Below are positions 51,989 to 62,081 of a stretch of 64,000 bases of DNA, in pieces. Each line of letters opens with the position of its first letter. The stretch's first letter is position 1. This stretch comes from an uncultured Pelagibacteraceae bacterium. Its GTDB lineage: Bacteria > Pseudomonadota > Alphaproteobacteria > Pelagibacterales > Pelagibacteraceae. Both the position numbers and the translations under genes were made by a program. A model generated the notes under the pieces. That model ran no database searches. It saw only the letters and a program-made list of their open reading frames with translations, and had not been told where the DNA came from. Location: the NCBI GenBank assembly GCA_902517535.1, contig CABYCK010000004.1, positions 1 through 64,000 of the forward strand, read 5' to 3'.

Positions 51989-53974
51989 GTGAAAGTAAAA
52001 TTTAACCAATTATCAAATGCAATAAGATTTTTATCAATTGATGCTGTGCAAAAAGCAAATTCAGGTCATCCCGGCATGCCTATGGGTATGGCAGATGTAG
52101 TAACAGTTTTATTTAAATACCACCTGAGGTTTAATCCTGAAAATCCTAACTGGATCAATAGGGATAGATTTATTTTATCCGCAGGTCATGGCTCGATGCT
52201 ATTATATTCTTTGCTATATTTAACTGGCTACAAAAGTATTTCTATTGAAGACATAAAAAATTTTAGACAACTAAATTCTATTTGCGCAGGTCATCCTGAA
52301 TATAAAAAAGGGTCTGGCATTGAGACTACCACTGGTCCTTTAGGACAAGGTTTGGGTAACGCAGTAGGAATGGCAATAGCAGAAGAAATATTGAAAAAGA
52401 AATTCAGTTCAAGTTTAATTAATAACAAAACATATGTAATTGCGAGCGACGGAGATTTAATGGAGGGTATAAGTCACGAAGCAATAAGTTTAGCTGGCCA
52501 CCTGAAACTAAAAAACTTAATAGTTTTTTTTGATAATAATAAAATTTCTATAGATGGTCCTACTTCACTAAGTGTATCAGATGATTACAAAAAAAGATTT
52601 GAAGGCTACGGATGGAACTTTTTAGAAATTAATGGCCATAACGAAAAACAAATCTCGAAAGCGATAACTAAAGCAACTAAAGCTAATAAACCTACAATAA
52701 TATCTTGCAAAACTATAATTGGATTTGGGTCTCCCAATAAATCGAGAAAAGCTTCATCACATGGCGCTCCTTTAGGTGATGAGGAAATTGCTTTAGTGCG
52801 AAAAAAACTTAAATGGAATAGTGAGGCGTTTATGATTCCAGAAGATATATTAAGTGCTTGGAGAGAAATTGGTAAAAAAGGAATTAAATCAGAGAAAAAA
52901 TGGTTAGAAATACTAGAAAAAAAAAATTCTAATATTAAATCTGTATTAAAAGACACGTATGTAGATTCAAATCTAAAAGAACTAGAAAATATAATAAAAA
53001 AAGAAAAAAAAAAATATTTTGACTCTAAACCAAGTATGGCAACAAGACAGTGTTCTTCAGCTACAATTGAAAGTATTTCTAGTATCTTTCCTCAATTAAT
53101 TGGTGGTTCAGCTGACCTCAGTGGATCAAACAATACTAAAACAAATAGTTCTAAAGTAATTAATTCAAAAAATTTTGATGGAAACTATATTCATTACGGT
53201 GTTAGAGAGCATGGAATGGCCGCTATTATGAATGGATTAGCGTTGTATGGTGGATTCATTCCGTATGGGGGAACTTTTTTAATTTTTTCTGATTATTGTA
53301 AACCATCAATAAGACTAGCCGCCTTAATGGGATTGAAAGTAATTTATATTTTTTCTCATGATTCTATTGGACTTGGTGAAGATGGTCCAACTCATCAACC
53401 AATAGAACAATTAACTGGCTTAAGAGCAATTCCTAATCTTAATGTTTTCCGTCCTGCTGATATAAATGAAACTTTAGAATGTTGGCAAATAGCTTTGAAA
53501 AGTAAAAATACGCCTAGTGCAATTGCTTTATCAAGACAAAAATTACCATATATTAATCCTAAATTTTCCGAAAAGAATGAATGTGAAAATGGAGCGTACA
53601 TAGTAAAAATGACTTCACATGATGTAAAAGTTACATTAGTTGCGTCTGGATCAGAAGTTGAATTGGCTTTAAATGTACACGATGAATTAAAAAAAATTGG
53701 TATTGAGTCAAAAGTAGTTTCAATGCCTTGCCAAGAACTTTTTGATATACAATCTGATGATTTCAAGAGAAATATTTTAGATGAAGAGTCTTTAATTGTT
53801 ACAATTGAAGCAGGAAGTGTTTTATCATGGAAAAAATATTTAGGAGGCAAAGGTATATCTTTAGGTATCGATAAATTTGGTGAAAGTGCTCCTTATAAAA
53901 AAGTATATGAACATCTTAATTTATCGGTAGAAAAAATCGTACTTGTTATTCAAGAAAAGCTAAGAAAAAAATAA
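51989..53974 (+). CDS. tkt: Transketolase
   Basis: AIRFLSIDAVQKANSGHPGMPMGMADV; GHGSMLLYSLLYLTGY; GLGEDGPTHQPIEQLTGLRAIPNLNVFRPAD. Confidence 0.97.
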   Translation: MKVKFNQLSNAIRFLSIDAVQKANSGHPGMPMGMADVVTVLFKYHLRFNPENPNWINRDRFILSAGHGSMLLYSLLYLTGYKSISIEDIKNFRQLNSICAGHPEYKKGSGIETTTGPLGQGLGNAVGMAIAEEILKKKFSSSLINNKTYVIASDGDLMEGISHEAISLAGHLKLKNLIVFFDNNKISIDGPTSLSVSDDYKKRFEGYGWNFLEINGHNEKQISKAITKATKANKPTIISCKTIIGFGSPNKSRKASSHGAPLGDEEIALVRKKLKWNSEAFMIPEDILSAWREIGKKGIKSEKKWLEILEKKNSNIKSVLKDTYVDSNLKELENIIKKEKKKYFDSKPSMATRQCSSATIESISSIFPQLIGGSADLSGSNNTKTNSSKVINSKNFDGNYIHYGVREHGMAAIMNGLALYGGFIPYGGTFLIFSDYCKPSIRLAALMGLKVIYIFSHDSIGLGEDGPTHQPIEQLTGLRAIPNLNVFRPADINETLECWQIALKSKNTPSAIALSRQKLPYINPKFSEKNECENGAYIVKMTSHDVKVTLVASGSEVELALNVHDELKKIGIESKVVSMPCQELFDIQSDDFKRNILDEESLIVTIEAGSVLSWKKYLGGKGISLGIDKFGESAPYKKVYEHLNLSVEKIVLVIQEKLRKK

Positions 53975-53981
53975 GATTTTA

Positions 53982-55172
53982 ATGAGTAAAATAAAATATT
54001 TTTCTGAAAATCTTGAAGTTCAGAACAAAACAATAATTCTTAGACTTGATTTGAATGTTCCATTAAATGAGAAAATAATTCAAGATAAAAGTAGAATTTC
54101 AATTAGTTTGCCTTTTATAAAAAACTTAATAAAAAAAAAGGCAAAGATAATAATTGTAAGTCATTTAGGAAGGCCAAAAGGAAAAAGGAATAATGAACTT
54201 TCTCTAGCACCTATTTACAAATTTTTAAAAGAACAGCTTGAAACAAATGTATACTTTTTTATGGGAGATATTAACGATGAAACTAAAAGCAAATTCTCTT
54301 ACCTAAAAGAAGGTGAAGTTATTTTATTGGAAAATATTAGATTTTTTGATGGAGAAAATAATAATGATGATAATTTCGCAAAAAAACTTGCTTCACTTGG
54401 TGATATTTATATCAATGATGCTTTTTCTTGCTCACATAGAAAACAAGCTTCTATTCATAAAATTACAAAATATATAAAAGAGTCCTATGCTGGGCCACTT
54501 TTAAAAAAAGAAGTTGTAGCAATAAATGCAATTATACAAAATAAAAAAGGCCCTGTTACATGTATTATTGGAGGATCAAAAATTTCAACAAAAATCAACG
54601 TAATAACTAATTTAATAAAAAAAGTAGATAATATTATTGTTGTTGGAGCTATGGCTAATAATTTTTTAATCTTTAAAGGTTTTATAGTTGGAAAGTCTCT
54701 TGTAGAAAAAAACAGTAAAGAAATAATTGATAAAATATATGAGGAAGCTAAAAAATATAATTGTAACATTTTTATTCCGAATGATTGCAGTGTCTCTTCT
54801 GAATTTAAAGGTTCTGGGAAAATAAAAGAACCAGACTCCATTGATAAAGAAGAAATAATCTTAGATATTGGACCAAAAACAATTAAGAAAATTGGGAGTA
54901 TTATAGACCAATCTAATACAGTTTTGTGGAATGGTCCTGCGGGATATTTTGAAAATAAGAATTTTTCAATTGGTACCTTAGCAATAGCCAAGAAGATCTC
55001 CGAGAATACAGCCGGAAAATCTCTTATATCCATACTAGGGGGTGGAGATACCATTTCAGCAATTAATAAAAGTGAGAATAAATTTGTTTTTACTCACTTA
55101 TCAACAGCAGGTGGAGCATTTTTAGAATTTCTAGAAGGAAAAGACTTGCCCGGCCTTAATGTTTTAAAATAA
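53982..55172 (+). CDS. pgk: Phosphoglycerate kinase
   Basis: IILRLDLNVPLNE; IIVSHLGRPKGK; VLWNGPAGYFE; STAGGAFLEFLEG. Confidence 0.97.
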   Translation: MSKIKYFSENLEVQNKTIILRLDLNVPLNEKIIQDKSRISISLPFIKNLIKKKAKIIIVSHLGRPKGKRNNELSLAPIYKFLKEQLETNVYFFMGDINDETKSKFSYLKEGEVILLENIRFFDGENNNDDNFAKKLASLGDIYINDAFSCSHRKQASIHKITKYIKESYAGPLLKKEVVAINAIIQNKKGPVTCIIGGSKISTKINVITNLIKKVDNIIVVGAMANNFLIFKGFIVGKSLVEKNSKEIIDKIYEEAKKYNCNIFIPNDCSVSSEFKGSGKIKEPDSIDKEEIILDIGPKTIKKIGSIIDQSNTVLWNGPAGYFENKNFSIGTLAIAKKISENTAGKSLISILGGGDTISAINKSENKFVFTHLSTAGGAFLEFLEGKDLPGLNVLK

Positions 55173-55181
55173 ATATCAGCT

Positions 55182-56198
55182 ATGACTTTAGAAGAAATTG
55201 CAAAGAAAATGTGTTCCAAAGGCAAAGGAATACTAGCGGCGGATGAAAGCACAGGAACAATAGCAAAAAGATTTAAAAGTATAAATGTAGAAAATACTGA
55301 AAAGAATAGATTAATCTTTAGACAGACACTTTTTAGTTCAGAAGCTATGAAAAATTATATTGGCGGAGTTATTCTTTTTGATGAAACTATAAAACAAAAA
55401 ACTACAATTGGACCAACTGTTCCAGAGCTAATTTCAAAGAACAACGCTATTCCAGGTATTAAAGTTGATAAAGGAGCAAAACCACTTGCTGGTTCAATTG
55501 ATGAAACTGTAACTGAAGGCCTAGACGGATTAAGGGATAGGTTAAAAGAGTACTATAATCTAGGAGCAAGATTTACAAAATGGAGAGCGGTTTATAAAAT
55601 TGGCAACAAATTTCCTTCATCCCAATCTATAAAATCTAATGCCCACGCTCTAGCTAGATACGCTGCTCTTGTGCAAGAGGCTGGAATGGTTCCAATAGTA
55701 GAACCTGAGGTGCTAATGGACGGACCTCATGATATAGATAAATGTTACCAGGTCACAACTGATGTATTAAATGAATGCTATAATGAACTTGAAAGTCATA
55801 AGGTTAATTTAAAAGGAACAGTTTTAAAACCTAATATGATTATTCCTGGATCAGACTCAACAAATAAATCAAGTGCTGAAGAAATTGCCAAAAAAACATT
55901 AGATTGTCTAAAAAAAAATGTTCCAAGCGCTGTGACTGGCATTGCCTTTTTGTCTGGTGGTCAATCAGAAATTGAAGCTAGCAAAAACCTGAATGAAATA
56001 AATAAGATCAATGATACAAATTTTTTAATTACTTTCTCTTATGGTAGAGGTTTGCAAGCCAGTGCTCTAAAAGCTTTTGGTAAAGATCAAAATAATAAAA
56101 ACAGTATCCAAAAAGCTTTTAATCATAGGGCTAAAATGAATGGACTATCTTCAAAAGGAGAGTGGTCTGAAAATTTGGAAAAAGAGGCTTTAGCTTAA
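55182..56198 (+). CDS. Class I fructose-bisphosphate aldolase
   Basis: GKGILAADESTGTIAKRF; VPIVEPEVLMDGPHDI; GTVLKPNMIIPG; FSYGRGLQASALKAF. Confidence 0.96.
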   Translation: MTLEEIAKKMCSKGKGILAADESTGTIAKRFKSINVENTEKNRLIFRQTLFSSEAMKNYIGGVILFDETIKQKTTIGPTVPELISKNNAIPGIKVDKGAKPLAGSIDETVTEGLDGLRDRLKEYYNLGARFTKWRAVYKIGNKFPSSQSIKSNAHALARYAALVQEAGMVPIVEPEVLMDGPHDIDKCYQVTTDVLNECYNELESHKVNLKGTVLKPNMIIPGSDSTNKSSAEEIAKKTLDCLKKNVPSAVTGIAFLSGGQSEIEASKNLNEINKINDTNFLITFSYGRGLQASALKAFGKDQNNKNSIQKAFNHRAKMNGLSSKGEWSENLEKEALA

Positions 56199-56203
56199 TT
56201 AAT

Positions 56204-56806
56204 TTGAAGAAATTAGTATACTTAATATCTCCAAATAAAATTTATGATAACTTTTACGATGACTTGAAGAAAGTCTTAAAAATTAAAAATGTAAAATTTT
56301 TTCAATTAAGAATTAAAAAAACAAAAAAAATAAAGCTCATAAAAATTGCTAAAGAAATAAGAAAAATTACAAAAAAATATAAAGTTGAACTTATAATCAA
56401 TGACAATCCCAATATTGCAAAAAGTGCTAACGCTGATGGGTGCCATTTAGGTCAAAACGATGGTTCAATAATTGAAGCAAAAAAATATCTAAAAAAAAAA
56501 ATTGTCGGTGTCACCTGTCACAATTCTAAATCATTAGCATTGTATGCAGTTCAAGATAAAGCAGATTATTTGGCTTTTGGTTCTTTTAATAAATCAAAAC
56601 TAAAACCTCATGCTAAAAAAGCTAAATTAAATATTTTAAAATGGGCAAAAAAAAATATAAAAAAACCAATCGTTGCAATTGGAGGTATTAATGACTCAAA
56701 TTATAAAAAGATAATAAAATCAGGGGCAAAATATATTGCAATATCAAGTTTTATCTGGGATAACCCAAAATTAAAACCAGAAATAGCAATAAAAAAATTT
56801 AAATGA
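56204..56806 (+). CDS. thiE: Thiamine-phosphate synthase family protein
   Basis: FQLRIKKTKKIKLIKIAKEI; LIINDNPNIAKSANADGCHLGQND; IVGVTCHNS; VAIGGINDSN. Confidence 0.87.
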   Translation: MKKLVYLISPNKIYDNFYDDLKKVLKIKNVKFFQLRIKKTKKIKLIKIAKEIRKITKKYKVELIINDNPNIAKSANADGCHLGQNDGSIIEAKKYLKKKIVGVTCHNSKSLALYAVQDKADYLAFGSFNKSKLKPHAKKAKLNILKWAKKNIKKPIVAIGGINDSNYKKIIKSGAKYIAISSFIWDNPKLKPEIAIKKFK

Positions 56807-57366
56807 AAATTACTGCGATAGAAATAAAACCAGGAATGATTATTGAGCATAAAAATGATTACTGGAATGTTTTAAAAACACAACATGTAAAACCAGGAAA
56901 AGGTGGTGCATTCAATCAAGTAGAGTTAAAAAGTGTTATTAAGGGAACAAAATTAAATGAAAGATTTAGGTCTAGTGAAACAGTAGAGAAAGCTGAAGTA
57001 GATGAAAAAAAATTTAATTTTTTATACATAGACGGAGAAAATTGTCATTTTATGAATAATCAAAATTTCGAACAAGTAGAAATCCCAAAATCAATTGTTG
57101 GAGAAAAATATAAATTATTAAAAGAAAACCTTGAAGTTACAATTTCATTTATGGAGGAAAAACCAATTTCAATAGAACTTCCTAACAATATAGAGTGCAC
57201 TATTGAAAGTACGGACGCTGCTATTAAAAATCAAACAGCATCTTCATCTTATAAACCGGCTTTATTAGATTGTGGAATAAAGATTAATGTGCCGCCTTTT
57301 ATTGAGAGTGGAGAAAAAATTATATTAGATACTCGAACTTTAGAATATGTAAAGAGAGTTAATTAA
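56803..57366 (+). CDS. efp: Elongation factor P
   Basis: IKPGMIIEHKNDYWNVLKTQHVKPGKGGAFNQVELKSV. Confidence 0.97.
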   Translation: MKITAIEIKPGMIIEHKNDYWNVLKTQHVKPGKGGAFNQVELKSVIKGTKLNERFRSSETVEKAEVDEKKFNFLYIDGENCHFMNNQNFEQVEIPKSIVGEKYKLLKENLEVTISFMEEKPISIELPNNIECTIESTDAAIKNQTASSSYKPALLDCGIKINVPPFIESGEKIILDTRTLEYVKRVN

Positions 57367-58169
57367 TGAGACTAAATTCACCGCAAATGAATATAATTTC
57401 AAGAGCTTGCATGAAAGCTTCAAGATCTTTGATAAGAGATTTTGGAGAAATTGAGAATCTGCAGGTGTCTTCTAAAGGCCCTGGAGATTTTGTGTCTTCT
57501 GCTGACAAAAGAACAGAAAAAATAATTATTGAAGAATTGCAAAAAGCCCACCCGGATTATGGAATTATCACTGAGGAAACTGGTATTATTAATAAAACGA
57601 ATAAAGATAACAGATGGATAATTGACCCAATCGATGGAACGATGAATTTTTTAAATGGTATTCCTCAATTTGCTATATCAATTGGATATGAGGAAAAAAA
57701 TGAGATTAAATGTGGAGTTATATTTGATCCAATTAAAAATGAAATGTTTTATGCTGAAAAAGGAAGTGGGGCTTTTTTAAACAATTCAAGAATACGAGTT
57801 TCTAAAAAAAAAAAAATTAAAGACGCTTTGTTAGTAACAGGTGGCCCAAAACATTCCAGCAAAATAAAAGAAAAAATTTTTACAGAATTTATTGAGGTAT
57901 CTAAAAATGTATTGTCACCAATAAGAAAATTCGGAAGTGCAGCATTAGATATTTCGTACGTAGCCTGTGGAAGATTTGATGGATATTGGCAAAGAGAATT
58001 AAATTACTGGGATATAGCCGCAGGAATTATAATTTTAAAAGAAGCGGGTGGATTTGTTGATTTTTTTGAAACAGATAATGATGCACCACTAAAAAAGAAC
58101 ATTTTAGCTTCAAATTCAAATATTCATAAAGAATTAAGCGATTTAGTTACCAAAAAAGATATTGAGTAA
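57366..58169 (+). CDS. suhB: Inositol monophosphatase family protein
   Basis: RWIIDPIDGTMNFLNGIPQFAISIG; LNYWDIAAGIIILKEAGG. Confidence 0.93.
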   Translation: MRLNSPQMNIISRACMKASRSLIRDFGEIENLQVSSKGPGDFVSSADKRTEKIIIEELQKAHPDYGIITEETGIINKTNKDNRWIIDPIDGTMNFLNGIPQFAISIGYEEKNEIKCGVIFDPIKNEMFYAEKGSGAFLNNSRIRVSKKKKIKDALLVTGGPKHSSKIKEKIFTEFIEVSKNVLSPIRKFGSAALDISYVACGRFDGYWQRELNYWDIAAGIIILKEAGGFVDFFETDNDAPLKKNILASNSNIHKELSDLVTKKDIE

Positions 58170-58197
58170 GTAGCTTTAATCATATAAAAATCGCCTG

Positions 58198-58422
58198 ATG
58201 AAAAAAAACATACATCCCAATTATCATAAAATTAAAGTTATGATGACAGATGGCAGTGAATTTGAAACACGATCAACTTGGGGTAAAGAGAACGATACTC
58301 TAAAGTTGGATATTGATCCTAAGTCACATTATGCTTGGACAGGAGGATCGCAAAAAATTTTAGATAAAGGACGAGTAAGTAAATATAATAAAAAATTTAG
58401 CAATCTAAGAAATAAAAAATAA
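58198..58422 (+). CDS. rpmE: 50S ribosomal protein bL31
   Basis: [49 protein letters not shown]. Confidence 0.95.
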   Translation: MKKNIHPNYHKIKVMMTDGSEFETRSTWGKENDTLKLDIDPKSHYAWTGGSQKILDKGRVSKYNKKFSNLRNKK

Positions 58423-58425
58423 ATT

Positions 58426-59010
58426 ATGTCTGAGGCACCATTTATGCCGAAAGCAACCGCTGTTTGGCTCGTAGAAAACACAACATTAACATTCAAACAA
58501 ATTGCTGAATTTTGCAATTTACATGAATTAGAGGTTAAAGGAATTGCTGACGGAGATGTTGCTAAGGGAATAAAAGCTTACAATCCAATACTTGCTGGTC
58601 AATTATCAAGAGAAGAAATAGAGTCTTGCTCCAAAGACACAGAAAGAAAAATAAAATTACTCAAGAAAGTGGATGAAGTAGAAATCAAAGAAAGAAAAAA
58701 ACCTAAATATACTCCCTTGTCAAAAAGGCAAGATAGACCGGATGCCATTTTATGGTTATGTAAGAACGCATCTGAATTAACAGATGGACAAATTTCTAAA
58801 CTTGTAGGAAGCACAAAGGGAACTGTGTCACTTATAAGAAAAAGAAGCTACTGGAATTTTTCAAATTTAAAACCAAGAGACCCGGTCATTTTAGCTTTAT
58901 GCACGCAAGAAGCTTTTCAAAAAAGCTTAGACAAAGCAAAAAGAAGAGTTGAAAGAGAGAAAAAAGCAAAAATTAGAGAGGAAAAAAAAATACAATCAGC
59001 TTCTGTGTAG
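58426..59010 (+). CDS. trcR: DUF1013 family, TrcR-like cell-cycle transcriptional regulator
   Basis: MPKATAVWLVENTTLTFKQIAEFCNLHELEVKGIADGDVAKGIKAYNPI; RPDAILWLCKNASELTDGQISKLVGSTKGTV. Confidence 0.85.
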   Translation: MSEAPFMPKATAVWLVENTTLTFKQIAEFCNLHELEVKGIADGDVAKGIKAYNPILAGQLSREEIESCSKDTERKIKLLKKVDEVEIKERKKPKYTPLSKRQDRPDAILWLCKNASELTDGQISKLVGSTKGTVSLIRKRSYWNFSNLKPRDPVILALCTQEAFQKSLDKAKRRVEREKKAKIREEKKIQSASV

Positions 59011-59060
59011 ACAATTAATTATACAGATGATAGTTAACGAGAAAATAACAGGAGGTTTTT

Positions 59061-59255
59061 ATTAAAATAGAAGTTAAAGATAATAACGTTGAACAAGCAA
59101 TAAGAGTTTTAAAAAGAAAACTTCAGAAAGAAGGTTTTTTCAAAATTATGAAAATGAAAAGTACTTACGAAAAACCATCTGAAAGAAAAAAACGAGTTCA
59201 AACTGAAAATCTCAAAAGAATAAAAAAATTACAAAAACTTAGAAATAGATACTAA
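59061..59255 (+). CDS. rpsU: 30S ribosomal protein bS21, apparent ATT start codon
   Basis: Not in the ORF track. Frame from ATT at 59061 gives (M)KIEVKDNNVEQAIRVLKRKLQKEGFFKIMKMKSTYEKPSERKKRVQTENLKRIKKLQKLRNRY*. SD AGGAGG precedes ATT by 5 nt; an in-frame TAA lies just upstream with no ATG/GTG/TTG in between. Confidence 0.88.
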   Translation: MKIEVKDNNVEQAIRVLKRKLQKEGFFKIMKMKSTYEKPSERKKRVQTENLKRIKKLQKLRNRY

Positions 59256-59263
59256 AATTAAAA

Positions 59264-59482
59264 ATGAAAGGTTCAATAATGCCATCTGGTAAAGTGAAGT
59301 GGTTCAATGCAAAAAAAGGTTACGGATTTATTACTGATGAAGAAACAAACAAGGATATATTTTTACATGTTTCTTCTTTAGAAAATTCAAAACTTAGAGT
59401 TTTAAAGGAAGAACAAAAAATTAAATTCGATATAAAAGAAGAGAAAGATAAGCTTCAAGCAATAAATATAAAGAAGATTTAA
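59264..59482 (+). CDS. Cold-shock domain protein
   Basis: GKVKWFNAKKGYGFITDEETNKDIFLHVSSLE; the true start may be the internal ATG at MPSGKV (59279). Confidence 0.95.
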   Translation: MKGSIMPSGKVKWFNAKKGYGFITDEETNKDIFLHVSSLENSKLRVLKEEQKIKFDIKEEKDKLQAINIKKI

Positions 59483-59487
59483 TTTAC

Positions 59488-59564
<77 letters not shown>

Positions 59565-59568
59565 AAAA

Positions 59569-61386
59569 ATGAAAAACACAATCAGAAACATAACTATCAT
59601 TGCCCACGTAGATCACGGGAAAACAACTTTGATTGATAATTTAATGAAACAAAGTGGTTTATTCAGAGATAATGAAGTTGTCGAAGAAAGAGTTATGGAC
59701 TCTGGTGAACTTGAAAAAGAGAGAGGTATTACAATTTTAGCAAAACCAACATCGATAAATTGGAAAGATTCTAGAATAAATATAATAGATACTCCTGGAC
59801 ACAGAGATTTTGCCGCTGAAGTAGAGAGAGTTTTACATATGGCTGATGGAGCTTTACTATTAATAGACTCAGCTGAGGGAGTGATGCCACAAACAAAATT
59901 TGTTTTATCTAAAGCACTTAAGCAGGGTTTAAAACCTATAGTTATAATAAACAAACTTGATAAGTCTGATCAAAGAGCTGATGAAGTTCTAGACGAAACA
60001 TTTGATTTATTTGTTAGCTTAGATGCCAACGAAGAACAATTAGATTTTCCTGTATTGTATGCTAGTGGTAGATCTGGGTGGGCTAGTAAAGAAATAGATG
60101 GACCAAGAGAAAATTTACATCCTTTATTAGATTTAATAATTGAAAAAGTCAAACCAGCTGCCTTAGACAAAAAAAAACCTTTTGCAATGTTATCTACACT
60201 TCTTTATGCAGACAGTTTTTTAGGTAGAAGTTTGATTGGAAGAATTGCGCAAGGGACTGCAAAAGCTAATCAACAAATTAAAGCAATAAATCTTAAAGGA
60301 GAAAAAATTGATGAGGGAAGACTAACAAAGATTTTTAGATATGAAGGAACTAAAAAAGTGCCTATTGAAACTGGAGAAGCTGGAGACATCGTAATAATAG
60401 CTGGTTTAGAAAAAGCAAACGTTGCTGATACAATTTGTGATTTAGAAATAAATGAACCTATAGATGCTACTCCTATTGATCCTCCAACGATGTCTATAAC
60501 TATTACTGTTAATAGTTCACCGCTTGCAGGAACAGAAGGTAAAAAGCTTACTAGTACTCAAATTAGAGAGAGATTGATTTTAGAAGCAGAAAATAATGTT
60601 GGAATATCCTTCAGTGAAAATGAAAATAAAGATGCTTTTATTATAAGTGGTCGCGGAGAGTTAATGTTAGAAATTTTGCTTACTCAAATGAGGAGAGAAG
60701 GATTTGAAATGACTGTTAGTCCGCCAAAAGTATTATTTCAAAAAGATAAAGAGGGAAATAAATTGGAACCTTTAGAAGAAATTACAATGGACTTAGATGA
60801 AGAATTTTCTTCTAGAATAATTGACTCAATGAATAGGAGAAAAGGAAAATTAATTGAGCTAAAAGATACAGGTAAAAACAAAAAAAGATTAATCTTTCAT
60901 GCACCAACCAGAGGTTTAATGGGTTATACAAGTAGATTTTTAACACTAACTAAAGGTACCGGAGTGATTAATAGAATTTTTCACTCTTATGGAGAATATT
61001 CTGGAGATATGGAGGGAAGAAGGAATGGAGCTTTAATTTCTATGGAAAAAGGAAAGGCTGTTGCATTTGCTATATTTAACCTTCAAGCAAGAGGAGAAAT
61101 GTTTGTAACTCATAATGACCCGGTTTATGAGGGTATGATTGTCGGTTTAGCATCCAAAAGTGGAGATCTAGAAATAAATGTTATGAAGGGAAAAAAACTT
61201 ACAAATATGAGAACTCAAGGAACAGATGAAAATGTTGTTTTAACTCCAGTTAGAAAGATGGCAATAGCAGAACAGCTAGGTATGCTAAATACAGATGAAG
61301 CTCTTGAGATTACACCGAAGTCTTGTAGATTGAGAAAATTAATTCTAGACCCTCACGAAAGAAAAAGACAGTCTAGAGTCTCTTAA
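59569..61386 (+). CDS. typA: Ribosome-associated GTPase TypA/BipA
   Basis: IRNITIIAHVDHGKTTLIDNLMKQSG; IDTPGHRDFAAEVERVL; VINKLDKSDQR; ISGRGELMLEILLTQMRREGFEM. Confidence 0.97.
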   Translation: MKNTIRNITIIAHVDHGKTTLIDNLMKQSGLFRDNEVVEERVMDSGELEKERGITILAKPTSINWKDSRINIIDTPGHRDFAAEVERVLHMADGALLLIDSAEGVMPQTKFVLSKALKQGLKPIVIINKLDKSDQRADEVLDETFDLFVSLDANEEQLDFPVLYASGRSGWASKEIDGPRENLHPLLDLIIEKVKPAALDKKKPFAMLSTLLYADSFLGRSLIGRIAQGTAKANQQIKAINLKGEKIDEGRLTKIFRYEGTKKVPIETGEAGDIVIIAGLEKANVADTICDLEINEPIDATPIDPPTMSITITVNSSPLAGTEGKKLTSTQIRERLILEAENNVGISFSENENKDAFIISGRGELMLEILLTQMRREGFEMTVSPPKVLFQKDKEGNKLEPLEEITMDLDEEFSSRIIDSMNRRKGKLIELKDTGKNKKRLIFHAPTRGLMGYTSRFLTLTKGTGVINRIFHSYGEYSGDMEGRRNGALISMEKGKAVAFAIFNLQARGEMFVTHNDPVYEGMIVGLASKSGDLEINVMKGKKLTNMRTQGTDENVVLTPVRKMAIAEQLGMLNTDEALEITPKSCRLRKLILDPHERKRQSRVS

Positions 61387-62081
61387 ATTTTAAATTTAGA
61401 TTTTTTACTGTCATTTAAAAACCCTTTGACCGTGTCTAGAGTCATTACCCTGTAGCTTTTACCAAAAGAGCTTATCTGATTGATCACTTTTGGAGGCATA
61501 GTAATAATATTACATTTTAATTGTTTAGCTTGAGTATAGTTATACGCCTCTCTGGTACTTGCCCAAAGTATTTCAATATTTTTATTATTTTTTGTAAGAG
61601 AGATGCTTTTTTTAAATATTGGAAGAGGATCTTTGCCTTTATCAGCCATTCTGCCAGCAAAAATAGATATAATTGATTTTGTTTTTTTGTTTAGATTTTT
61701 ATAAACTTTTTTTGCTTGTTCATAAGTATAAACAGCGGTTATGTTCAATTTAATACCTTTGCTACTGAGTTCTTTAATAACTTGACCCATAAATAGACCT
61801 TTAGAATTAACTACTGGTATTTTAACATAAACGTTTCTTCCCCAAGTATTTATTTTATAGGCTTGTTTAAGCATTTCATTTGGGTCGTCAGCAAAAACTT
61901 CAAATGAAATAGGTTTTTTTTTACAAACTTTTAATATTTTTAAAGAATAGGCTTTGTAATTTTTTGCTCCTGCTAGTCTCATTAAGCTAGGGTTAGTTGT
62001 AAAACCATCAACAATAGATTTCTTATTAAAGATTTTTATTGTTTTAAAGTCAGCAATATCGCAAAATATTTTTGTTTTCAT
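61383..62081 (-). CDS. Transaldolase / fructose-6-phosphate aldolase-like
   Basis: VDGFTTNPSLMRLAG; NVYVKIPVVNSKG; LNITAVYTYEQA; ISIFAGRMADKGKDP. Confidence 0.88.
   Translation of the reverse strand: MKTKIFCDIADFKTIKIFNKKSIVDGFTTNPSLMRLAGAKNYKAYSLKILKVCKKKPISFEVFADDPNEMLKQAYKINTWGRNVYVKIPVVNSKGLFMGQVIKELSSKGIKLNITAVYTYEQAKKVYKNLNKKTKSIISIFAGRMADKGKDPLPIFKKSISLTKNNKNIEILWASTREAYNYTQAKQLKCNIITMPPKVINQISSFGKSYRVMTLDTVKGFLNDSKKSKFKI

Noticed and set aside
51173-51989. 6S RNA near the ygfA-like gene
   Set aside because: Genes here overlap or abut, leaving no space for a ~180-nt RNA; only ~58 nt lie between the coiled-coil ORF and tkt.
53395-53850. 151-aa minus-strand ORF
   Set aside because: Antisense to the conserved transketolase C-terminal region; shadow ORF.
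54485-55054. 189-aa minus-strand ORF
   Set aside because: Antisense to pgk with no recognisable domain.
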